From Humulus lupulus (Eukaryota; Streptophyta; Magnoliopsida; Rosales; Cannabaceae), in assembly GCF_963169125.1 (NCBI RefSeq), contig NC_084796.1, positions 88,334,888 through 88,398,887 on the forward strand: 64,000 bases of DNA. Direction: 5' to 3'. Positions 27,101 through 39,100 of this stretch are shown here, one piece after another. The position numbers were made by a program, and so were the translations under genes. Positions within the stretch are counted from its first letter, which is position 1. The number at the start of each line of letters is the position of its first letter. Below the pieces are notes generated by a model, which worked only from the letters and a program-made list of their open reading frames with translations, did not search any database and was not told the DNA's origin.

Positions 27101-30100
27101 GTGAATAGGATTCCCTACACTCCCTCCCACGTATGGCCTCCTATGCCTCCTAGCGTAAACGTAAGTCAACGGGGGCCTATCACACACTTCTTCAAATGCT
27201 ATGCCAATCAAAGTCTTTGGTTGCACTGCCTTCGTTCACGTTCACCCTCACAATCGTAGTTAACTTGATCCTAGAGCAATAAAAACAGTATTCCTGGGTT
27301 ATTCTCCTACCCAAAAAGGTTATCGTTGCTATTGTCCACTCACAAAGAAATCATACATCTCAAGTGATGTAACTTTTTTTGAAAAAGTTCCATATTTCAC
27401 TCCCACCTTGCTTCAGGGGAAGCGCAGTCATCACAAGCAACAAGCTTAGTGGTCCTGGGGTTTAGAATTACCTCTAGACACTCCATTCTCTTCAGATCCA
27501 GGAAAAGAAAATCCTTATTCTTCCTCCTCTTCAAATCCAAAAAAAGTAAATCCTTCTTCTTCTGAGAACATCTTAGAAACAGAAAGACCTCCTCAAGACT
27601 TACAGAAAGAAATTCGGATGTATTCCAAAAGAAATAAACAAGTCACAAATCCCCATCACAGTCAAGAGTCTGATCCGGTGATAGAACCACTTCCCGCCAA
27701 TGATTTAGGTACTCCTCCCTCAAACACTAAGTCAAATCTAGACATTCCTATTGCATTAAGAAAATGAACTAGATTTTGTACTCAACACCCTATTTTGAAA
27801 TTTATCTCTTATTCAAAATTATCATCTCCATTTAAAGCTTTTACCTCTAGTCTATCAGATGTTGTGATTCCCAGGAACATCAATGAAGCACTTGATACTC
27901 CTCAATGGAAGGTAGCAGTTCTCGAAGAGATAAAAGCACTAGAACAGAATGGGGAGATTGGTGGAGTTACTACCATATAAGAAGATAATAGGGTGCAAAT
28001 GGGTGTTTACAGTCAAGTACAATGCAAATGGATCCATTGAGAGATATAAAGCTCGATTAGTTGCCAAGGAATTGACTACACTGAGACATTCACTCCGGTT
28101 GCGAAACTCAATACTATTAAAGTAATGCTCTCGTTAGCAGTCAACTTGGATTGGGAATTGCATCAACTTGATGTAAAAAAATGCTTTCTTGAATGGCGAG
28201 CTGGAAGAAGAGGTGTACATGAGTCGGCCTCCAGGTTTTGAAAAATCTCCCAATTCAACTAAAGTATGCAAACTAAACAAATCTCTCTACGGTCTAAAAC
28301 AATCTCCTCGAGCATGATTCAATCGTTTTCTAAAGGCTGTCAAGGGACTTGGATATGTGCAAGGTCAGACTGTCCATACTCTCTATCAAACACTCAGTCG
28401 AAGGGAAAATGTCAATTCTGATCGTGTATGTTGATGATATAATTGTCACTGGCAACCATACTGAAGAGATGAGTATGATTAAAGGAAGGTTGGCAAAGAG
28501 TTTGAAGTCAAAAATCTCAGTGCTAACTGGTATTTTCTGGGAATGGAATTTGCTAGAAGCAAAAGAACGATTTGTGTCCCAAAGGAAATACACTCTTGAT
28601 CTCTTAAAGGAGACAGGAATGCTCAGTAGCAAGCCCAGTAAGACCCCAATTGAGCTCGGAGACAAGAGGAAAATATTTGAAGGAAGTCCAGTTGACAAAG
28701 GGAGGTACCAACAGCTAGTAGGGAAGCTTATCTACCTCACATACTAGACCTGACATTACTTTTGCTATGAGTCTAATAAGTCAACATTTGCATGATCCAT
28801 GTCAAGGACATCTCAATGCAGTATGGAGAATTATGAGGTATCTCAAGCAAATACCAGGAAAAGGTCTTTTCTTCAAAAAGACAAACAAGAAGAAGGTTGA
28901 AGTGTTCACAAATGCAGATTGAGCTAGGTCAGTTGATAATAGAAAGTCTACATCTGGGTATTGTACGATTGTTTGGGGTAATGTAGTTACATGGCAAAGT
29001 AAAAAGCAAACAGTAGTTACGAGTAGCAGAAGCAGAATATAGAGCCATGGCCCATGGAGTATGCAAAGCAATTTGGATTAAATGCCTACTAGAGGAGTTA
29101 AAAATTGAGTATGTAGCTCCCATTCAGCTTTATTGTGATAATCCGTCTACCATCAGCATTGCACATAATCTTGTACATCATGATCGAACTAAACATGTAG
29201 AAGTGGATCGTCACTTCATCAAAGAGAAGATTGATGGAGAAATCATAAGTATTAGATATGTACATACAAATCAACAGCTAGTCGATATTCTCACAAAGGG
29301 GCTGTCCGAGCGAGTATTTGATTTTCTTGTAAACAAGCTTGGACTTATCAATATCTACAGTCCAACTTGAAGAGGTGTTCACAGTTACGAATATGAATAG
29401 TTTCTATTATTTAGTATTCTAATCGTTTCAGCTTTTGAGGGTGATTAATTGTATTTTCCCTATATATACTCTCTATTTTAGGTTGTAAAATACACTGAAA
29501 TAAAAACATACTTTTATCTCCCAAATTTATAGTTTATCCATTGATAAACAGAACCTTGGCTTCCCTACCATAGCCTTCAGAGAAAGGTAGACAATTATAA
29601 AGAAACCATAGAGATGACGCCAATATAGCAAAAGGATAATGCTACTTGATAGTAGAGTGTGTGTATTGTTTATGCGGTCTTTATTCTAGAAGTGAAGAGG
29701 AAGCATCAGCTGTAAAGATTTTTCACCTGCACTCCATTTAGAACTTTATGATGATGTGCAAAAATGATCATTTTATGAGAACTAGAGTTCAAGTCTAAGT
29801 CCAAGTTTGTTGCACCATCTGACTCCACAACGAGTGGATGAATGGAAAGCCATTCACTAAACCTAGACAGCTTTGCAATACCAAGTTCTTGGTGAGAAAG
29901 CTGCCCTGAACTATGAGAATCCCCACCTTCTGCAAGAAAACAGTGATTTATGAGCTGCACTGCACAATCAACCAAAAAGGGAAACTGGGGGGAGGGAGGA
30001 ATAATGTGCACGGGCATTTGATAGTTGTTTGGTTGGAAAAGAATATGAGATTAATCTTTAACTAATCACATTTCTTTTCTTTAATAGTCAACTATTATTA

Positions 30101-33100
30101 TAATTACCGCTAATATCATTTTGATACTTTGCCATATCAAAAGAAGAGAAAAGTTTGTGGAGAATATTGGCTTCAGAAACTATTACACAAACTGGCATGA
30201 CATGAGATATTAAGAAGTAACAACATCTTGACTGTAAATGTAAAAATGCAAAACATCTACAAGTTACCATCAGAATCATCTATATCTTTTAATGATACAT
30301 CTTGAGGAGCACTTCTTTCATCAACTGTCTTCTGCCCAACAGCAGCCTTTGCTGCAACTATGTCGGATCTCTTCAAAAGAACTCTTATAATTTGCCTGCG
30401 TTTGGGTGGTAACTGAAGCATGACATGCTCCTTCAAACGTCTAATCTACGTAGATATTTAAGCTTCAATAAATCAGACGATTCTCAACATAACTTACCAT
30501 ACATTACAGAGACAAAACTGATATTCCCACAGTTTATATTGTATATGTCATGCAGAGTACATGACTTGCAACTTTGCAAGAACATTACAAAATGACATTA
30601 ATGAAAAGTAACCAAATAAAAGCTATCATAAAACTTTCAGAAAAATTAAAATGAAGTAATGAACCACTAAGAGTTAAACCTGTCAATTACCGTTAATATA
30701 AAACATAAGAACTGGAACTGCTGTGTTGTACATATTTATAAGGACAAGATTTCATGATACTAATACTATAATTAGCAATGATCTAGTTTACCAAAATAAA
30801 ACTAACATTTCCAGACTCCAACTATGAAAATTTAAAAAGTTTGTATACTTGCAAGCATATGAACTAGAGTATACCATAACAGTCTGCTTTAGTAGCACAT
30901 TCAACTCCTCCAATCGAGTGCCCTTTGAGAAATCCTGCAGCACCTCAGGGAGTATCTTAGAACTTCCACAGACAGCAATCAAATCATCGAGGAAAACATT
31001 TTTTATGCCAATAAAAGTTATCTACACTTGTTCTTTGAAAATCTACATACATAAATGAATATGTACATATATATATATATAAATTTTGACAAACATACAC
31101 CTGTAAACCCATGAAATAATATTATAGGAAAAAGAGTATCAACAAAGAAACAGAAGTCTTTCGTCACCAACAAGCATGAGTAGCAGGGTGCCCTCTGATT
31201 AAATAGGAAAAACATTACAACTTAACTACCAAAACAATACAAGGGTAGGCCCCCATAGTAACTTTATAATATAGTTTTATCTTTGCTCTGAACATTACCT
31301 GGAAAATTTTTCCATCCAAGCCATGGATAAATTTGGCATCACAGTATGTTTTTCCAAATTCAAACTTGTTTTTTCCCAACATACCAGGCCTGTAAAAGCA
31401 AAAGCATTGTAAAGAAATAGTAAACCATAGCAATAAGCGTAGAGAATACTAAGTAAAGATTATTTAGGATAATATTTTCATATTATTCTGAATGCATAAT
31501 ACAGTACAATATACAAGGAAATTTATAGAAAAATAGCAGCTGGTCTGCTGTATGAAATCTCCTAAACATGGAAACAAATAAATGAAATTAACAATCCCTT
31601 AAATCAAGGGATGTACAATAAAACTCCTAATCTACCAGATTTAGTCAAAGAATAAATCTGTTTATTGCAGCCAATTAATCCCTAAAAAACATAACAATAA
31701 ATCCGGATTTTCCACTCCCCCTCAAGCAAGGGTATAAATGTCAATCATTCCCAACTTGGATATTAGTGGTTCAAATTTAACTCTTGGAAGGCCTTTTGTT
31801 AGAACATCAGCTATTTGAAGGTTTGTTGAAGTATGGTTGAGACTAAGAATTCCACCCTCAATCTTTTCTTTGATAAAATGTTGATCCAGCTCCACATGTT
31901 TCATTCTATCATGATGGACTGGATTTTTTAGCAATACTGATTGCAGCCATGTTATCACAAAATAACTCCATTGAAGTGTTTGTAATTTTCAATTCTTCAA
32001 GAATTCTCTTCAGCCAAATTCCTTCGTAGATACCTTGTGCTAAAGCTTGAAATTCTGCTTCAGCACTACTCCTTGCTACTACTGTTTTCCTTTTACTCCT
32101 CTATGTGATTAAATTTCCTCAGACATAAGTGCAATAACCGGTTATAGATCTTCTATCAGTAATGTTTTCAGCCAATCAGCATCAGTGAAGATCTCAATCT
32201 CTTTGTTGGTATTCTTTTTGAAAAACAACCCTTCTCCTGGCGACATTTTTCGATTCTATTTGCTGCCTCTCTGTGAACTTCCTTTGGATCATTCATAAAC
32301 TGACTTACAATGCTAATAGTGAACCCAATGTCAGGCCTAGTGTGGGAGAGATAGATGAGTTTTCCCACTAGGCATTGGTACTCACCTTTGTCAACTAAAA
32401 GACTTTTTTTCTAAGAGTGTTTTGTAACAAAGTTCCCCAGACGTATCAACTGGCTTACACCCTAACATACTTGTCTCCTTAAGTAGGTCCAAGATGTATT
32501 TTCGTTGAGAAATTACGATACCTGCTCTTGATCTTGTTACCTCCATACCTAGGAAATATTTGAGACATCCTAGATCTTTAATTTCAAATTCTTTAGCAAG
32601 ACCCTTCTCTAGATTTTCAATTTATTCATGGCAATCCCCGGTAATAATTATATCATCTATATAAACAATAAGAACAGAAATCCTCCCACCTATAAAGTGT
32701 TTGACATACAGGGTACGATCAGCTTGCCCTTGTATGTATCCATGTTGCTTGACTACTTTTGTGAATCTATCAAACCAAGCTCTTGGTGATTGTTTAAGCC
32801 CATAAAGTTTGCACATTTTGTGGGCGTTGTTCTTGGTCTCAAAAGCTAGTGGAATCTCCATATACACTTCTTCCTCTAAGTCGCCATTTAAAAAAGCATT
32901 CTTGAGATTCATTTTATGTAGGGGCCAGTCAAGATCTGTTGCCAAGGAGAGTAGAACACGAGTTGTATTTAACTTAACAACTAGTGAGAAGGTTTCTCGA
33001 TAGCTAATACCGTAAGTTGGAGTGAATCATTTTGCTACCAATTTAATTTGGCTTTATATCAATCTATACTTCCAATTGGTTTGTATTTGATGTTGAAAAC

Positions 33101-36100
33101 CCATTTACATCCCACTGGTCGTTTTCCTTGCAGTAGGTCAAAGAGTTCCCATGTTCCATTCTTTTTAAGAGCTTTGATCTCTTCTCCAACAGCTGTCCTC
33201 CACTTAAGTTTCCCTAGAGCTTCATGAACACTTCTTGTGGAAATATCATAAAATTAGTATAGAATATTATTAATTATTTTATTTAATATAGAGATCAGTT
33301 ACACAAACACTCTGTTTGCTTCCTAGTTTAATGGAGGATATTTTCCTCATTTTTTATACAGTTACTCCTTAGATTCAGGGATTTGTATTTCCCAATATTG
33401 TATAGTTTATAATATAAAATATTGGGTTGTACATATAGTTAGGAATAAGAAGATTATTCCAATCTTCTCTAAAATTCTCATGGTATTAGAGCTAGTTGTT
33501 AAAAATCAACTCATTTTCTCATGGTAAAATACCATTTGGCTACTGATAGACAAAGTGCCCATCCGAAGTCGCCTCCAGCCCAGAAGCACCTTCTGTTGCA
33601 GTCAACCTTGGAGGATCATAAGGTACTTCTCTTCTCATTACTGGACACGGACCCAATGGCCATAATTTTCTCCAATGGTATTGGTCCGTGATGATGTTCA
33701 TCAGTGGGAAAGGGAAAGATGAATACCTTACAGGTGAAATCTTTGCTCCAGAGAAAAATGATCCTAGATTCAAGGTTTGGAAAGCCGAGAATCACATGGT
33801 GATGTCTTGGCTGATTAATTCAATGAATAACGACATAGGAGAAAATTTTCTTCTATACAAAACTACCAAAGAAATTTGGGATACAGCAAGAAACAGGTAC
33901 TCAAGCTCTGACAACACTTGTGAACTTTCTGAAATAGAAACCATTTTACATGATTTGCACTAAGGAGATCTCTCAGTCACCGATTACTTCAACATCCTCA
34001 CTCATTATTGGCAATAATTGGACATGTTTGAAGTTCATCCTTGGAAGTGCTCGGAGGACACGGGGTTATACAACAGAATCGTGGAGCGGAAAAGAACATT
34101 TAAATTTCTTTTAGGGCTCAACAAAAACATGGATGAAGTTGGAGGGAGAATGATTGAGTACCAAGCCCGCTCCAAGCCTAGGTGAAGCTTTCTCAGAAGT
34201 GCGCAGAGAAGAGATCCGAAAGAAAGTGATGATGGGAACTCAAAACCCTGCTTTAACTCTTGAAGGATCTGCCCTTGCTGCCCGTGGGTTCAATTCAACA
34301 AACTATAACGACAACAAACAAAGAAAAGGTCGTCCTTGGTGAGACCATACCCATAAACCAGGTCATTACAAAGAAAAGTGTTGGAAGATTCATGGAAAAC
34401 CAACTTATTGGAAGCCATCCAGGTTCACAAATGATAGAGAAATCCAGGCAAATGTTGTTGAAAACCATCCTCCAGCTTTTGTATCAAGTCCTTTATCAAA
34501 GGAGCAGTTGGAAGCCCTTCAACAGCTCCTAAATCAGCCCAGATCTTTGCAGCCAAATCCAACTATCAACAGTGGCATGTCAGCCATGAAAGGTAATATT
34601 TCAACAGCCCACGCAGTAAATAGAAAAGTCTCGAAACCATAGATTTTAGACTCTAGGGCTTTAGATCACATGACGGGAGATGCAACCATGTTTCATGAAT
34701 TTTATCCTTGTGACAAAAATCACACAGTTCAATCAGCAGATGGCTCTCAATTGGAGGGTACAGGATCAATCAAGATAACACAAGATCTGACATAAAACTC
34801 TGTTTTATATATTCCTAATCTTGACTGCAATTTACTCTCAATTAGTAAATTGACTCATAATTTGAATTGTGTGACTAAATTCTTTTCAAATCTGTGTGAA
34901 TTTCAGGATTTGGCTTTGGGGAGGAAGATTGATAGTGCTGAGATGTGTTCTGGTCTCTATATCCTCAAGGGTGAAACTCCTCTAGTAAGACAAGTTCTAA
35001 GGGCGATTGGTGTCTTTGAAAAGTCAGTCAGCTTTAAACTCTAGTGTCAATTAAAATAATGAAGTTATGTTATGGCACTATCGTCTTGGTCATCCAAATT
35101 TTGTGTATTTGTCAAAACTATTTCCTTCTCTTTTTATCAATAAAAGTCCTACAAGTTTTAGTTGTGAAATTTGTAAATTCTCAAAACATGCTCGCAATGT
35201 TTACCCTAGTATTACATATCGACCCTCTCATCCTTTTTCCATGATTCACAGTGATATTTAGGTAACAGGGAAGCGATGGTTTGTATCATTCATTGATGAT
35301 CACACTCGGGTAACTTGGATATTCCTTATGAAAGAAAAAACTGAAGTTAATCTAATCTTTCAAAATTTCAACTCTATGATCCAAACACAATTTCAGACAA
35401 AAATTCAGGTTTTAAAAACTGAGAATGTCAAAGAATACTTTAATTCTATTCTTGGTAATTATCTCTAAGTCAAGGAATCATTCATCTAAGCTCATCTTAT
35501 CAATAGGATGCCATCTAGAGTCCTTAAATTTAGAACTCCTTGTGAAGTACTTCTCCACTCCTTCCCAACTACAAAATTCCTCTCATTCTTGGATCCAAAG
35601 ATTTTTGGCTGCACGGTCTTTGTGCAGGTATATCAACATAATCGCAGCAAGTTAGATCAAAAATCTATCAGGTTCCTTTTCATTGGGTATTCTTCTCATC
35701 AAAAGAGTTACAAATGTTATTCTCCTGTTACTAGAAAATTTTACACCACCATGGATGTAACATTTTTTGAAAATCAAGCTTATTACAAATCTGAAATTCA
35801 GGGGGAGAAAATGAGAGAATTTCAGTTTTGGAATAACATTTCTATTCTGCCTTCTAACTTGTCTCTGTAGCCACCAACTACTTCACACCCACCAATTACA
35901 CCATCGATTACAATTTCAGAACAGCCTCAAACTCATTTATCTCAATTCCCTTTCGATGACACATCACCAACTCCACAATAGCCTTTAAACAAAGAGCTTC
36001 GTGTCTATGCTTAGAGGAAGAAATCTGACAGGGAAATATAGTGCTTAATGTCACGGGCTGACATTTTGACAGCGGAAATGCCCGTGCGGCACCTTGACTC

Positions 36101-39100
36101 CTCTGAGCCAAGGTCAGCCTTCCAACCTTCGAATAACAATTGACACATTTTTCACGCGACCGTGTGCCTCTGCACACTTCCGTCTCTCGAACAACTCTCG
36201 TTGAGTCATGCTCTCAAGCATCTATGAGTGCAATCATGCATCAAGGATATCTAGCCAAGACACTCGCACTGTCTATAGGTTCTCACTATGGCAAGCCAAA
36301 TCCCAACACCGATGCTCACCCAGACATTCGCAAGTCAAGGTAGCATGTGTGCCTAAGAGCCAACACCAAGCTGACATACCAACACCTCTCATCATGTCCC
36401 ATTCGATACTATCCGATTAGCTCACGTCACAAACTAAGGACTCCCATACGTCCATGGTCCAATCCTCAAGGCACCATGCCTTCATGCATGTTGGCAGGCC
36501 CTCGAGACTAGCTGCCAGACTAGTAGCACACACTGGACCTCTGTCCTACTCAAGCATAGTGCACCCTCCAATGCTTGCATGCTAACAAGTCCCACGAATG
36601 ACTTCCCGTGCCATCTCGTGTCGAGACTCGTGGCCATGGCGCACCACGACGTCTCTCGAAGGTTTGGGCCACGTTCCATGCAAGCGGCATCCCGCCAAGC
36701 CAAGGGAACCGTACCCCTAAACCTCTGGCAGCACACTTCGACGCCTACCAGGGCGGCCCGATATTGTCCATGAGTACTTCTACTCATGGAGACATATGAG
36801 TCCCCTCGTGGTCCTCATATGCCCGCCCTACTAGTCCTCCCAACTAGTAGTAGCTCACTTGACGCACCTGCGCCAGGGGGTGGTGGAGAGCTGACACCAG
36901 GTGCTCCCCCTGCAAAGAGCATTTAGCCTTCTACCAGGAACATATATGATTTTTGCTTGGGAGACATATTTGGCTCTCAGCTCGCCAATTCTTCGAATCT
37001 CCTAAATCCGATCATACCATTGCGTTCATTAACCCTTCAATATGGAACCTACCAAGTCCCGTCCATTTCCGGGCAATATTGAAGATATTTACGAAAATGC
37101 CACTGCCGTACAAACTAGGCATCAGCATGCTCACCAACCTGCACCCTCGCGTGCGCATCTGACCGAGCACCATCCTAGCTTGTAACATGCCCTCAAGGCC
37201 GGCATGTTACACTTAACACATCTCAATCATGGCCATGAACCTGAACTGGACTCAGAAAATGATGTAATTCAATTAGGTATGGAAGATTGTAATCATAGCA
37301 ATATAGCTCCTATTCTTGATGATTAAGACAAACCTATTGCTCTCAGGAATCCCATTTCCAATTTTGTGACCTATGACAAGTTATCTCCATCCTATCATGC
37401 CTTTGTTTCGTCTCTTGATAGTATACAGACACCGAGGACTATTCAAGAAGCACTTGCTAACCTAGGATGGAAGAAGGTTGTGAATGATGAGGTTCAAGCT
37501 TTGATCAGAAATGACACATGGTATATCATAGATCTCTTTGATGGCAAGCGGTCAGTGAGTTGTAAATGGATCTTCACTGTTAAATACAAGGTGGATGGCA
37601 GCATAGAGAGACTAAAGGCCTGACTGGTTGCTAAGGATTATACTCAATCATATGGAATTGACTATCAAGAGACTTTTGCCCCAGTGGCAAAGCTTAATAC
37701 TGTTAGAGTTCTATTTTCTCTTACTGCAAATCAAGACTGGCTACTATATCAACTTGATGTTAAAAATGCATTCTTAAATGGCGATCTAGAGGAAGAAGTT
37801 TACATGGAAATTCCACCAGGGCTGGAGGATTCTCTCAATCACAACAAAGTATGCAAGTTAAGAAAGTCATTACATGGGCTGAAGCAGTCTCCACGAGCAT
37901 GGTTTGATAAATTTGCTAAGTCAGTGATTAGAAGTGGGTACATTCAATGTCAGACAAACCACACTTTCTTTGTGAAATTTTCCCCAGAAGCGAAGGTAGC
38001 TATTCTAATAGTGTACGTGGATGATATCATTCTTACTAGGAATTATGAAGAGCTTGTCAGATTAAAGACAATACTAGCAAGGGAATTTGAAATAAAAGAA
38101 ATTGGGCATCTCAAGTATTTTCTTGGTATGGAGATAGCACGTTCAAGGAATGGTACATTTGTCTCTCAACGTAAATACACTCTAGATTTACTTAAAGAGA
38201 CGAGTATGCTTGGATGCAAACCTGCAGCAACACTGATGGACTCAATCAAGAAAATTGGATTAGAAAAAGATAGTGTTCCAGTGGACAGGGGGAGATACCA
38301 AAGATTAGTTGGTCGTCTTATCTATTTGTCACACACTCGACCTGATATTGGCTTCGCAGTGAGTGTTGTCAGCCAGTATATGATTAGCCCAACTGAAGAA
38401 CACGTGGAAGTTGTTAATAGAATCTTAAGGTATCTTATGACGACCCTGGGAAAAGGCTTATTGTACAAGAAGCATGCTAGCAAAGAAGTTGAAATCTACA
38501 CAGATGTAGATTGGGCATGTGACATATCTGACAGGAGGTCAACTTCAGGATATTGTTCATATGTGTGGGGAAATCGTGTGACATAGAGGAGCAGGAAATA
38601 GAGAGTTGTTTCAAGAAGCACAGCTGAAGCTGAATTCAGAGCATTTGCTCTTGGCATTTGTGAAGGGATGTGGTTAAGAAGACTGCTTAATGAGCTAGGG
38701 GTGATAATGGAAAAGCCTATCAAAATGCATTGTGACAACCATGCTACTATAAGTATTGCAAAGAATCTTGTTCATCGTGACAGGACCAAACACAACGAGA
38801 TAGATAAGCACTTCATTTGTGAGAAGATTGAAAATGCTACTGTGGAACCAGTGTATATTCCTTCAATGGCTCAAGTTGCAGATATACTTACTAAAGCTCT
38901 TCCAAGAACTAATTTCGAAGATCTAAATTGCAAATTGGGAATGTATGATATTCACCACCCAGCTTGAGGGGTTGTGTGGAAATATCATAAAATTCGTATA
39001 GAATATTATGAATTATTTTATTTAATACAGAGCTCAGTTACACTAACTCTCTGTTTGCTTCCTAGTTTAGTGGAGGATATTTTCCTCACTTATTTTGCTA

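Larger units (their letters stand above)
21814..27182 (-). mobile_element. young Ty3/gypsy element E nested in copia C
   Basis: 5,369 bp. Two 331-bp LTRs (26852-27182 is the 5' LTR on the - strand, 21814-22144 the 3' LTR) differ at only 5 positions. They are flanked by the 5-bp duplication cacac (21809-21813 and 27183-27187). Removing the element and one duplication restores the copia integrase frame. The primer binding site is at 26838-26849. The order gag, protease, RT, RNase H, integrase identifies Ty3/gypsy. It is sense-oriented to the helicase gene. The frame is nearly intact: one frameshift and one premature stop. Confidence 0.95.
19077..29531 (+). mobile_element. Ty1/copia element C in intron 10, interrupted by a Ty3/gypsy element
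   Basis: Both ends are exact. Two 156-bp LTRs (19077-19232 and 29376-29531) differ at about 6 sites. They are flanked by the 5-bp duplication gttta (19072-19076 and 29532-29536). A tRNA-iMet primer binding site directly follows the left LTR. The internal domain encodes gag, protease, integrase, RT and RNase H in copia order, with several frameshifts and stops. Without the gypsy insert (5,369 bp plus the 5-bp duplication) it is about 5.1 kb. It is antisense to the helicase gene. The ancestral intron would have been about 254 bp. Confidence 0.95.

Noticed and set aside
36482..36799. Open frames on both strands inside the GC-rich insert
   Set aside because: All lie in the solo LTR at 36049-37211; length is due to GC content and few stop codons.
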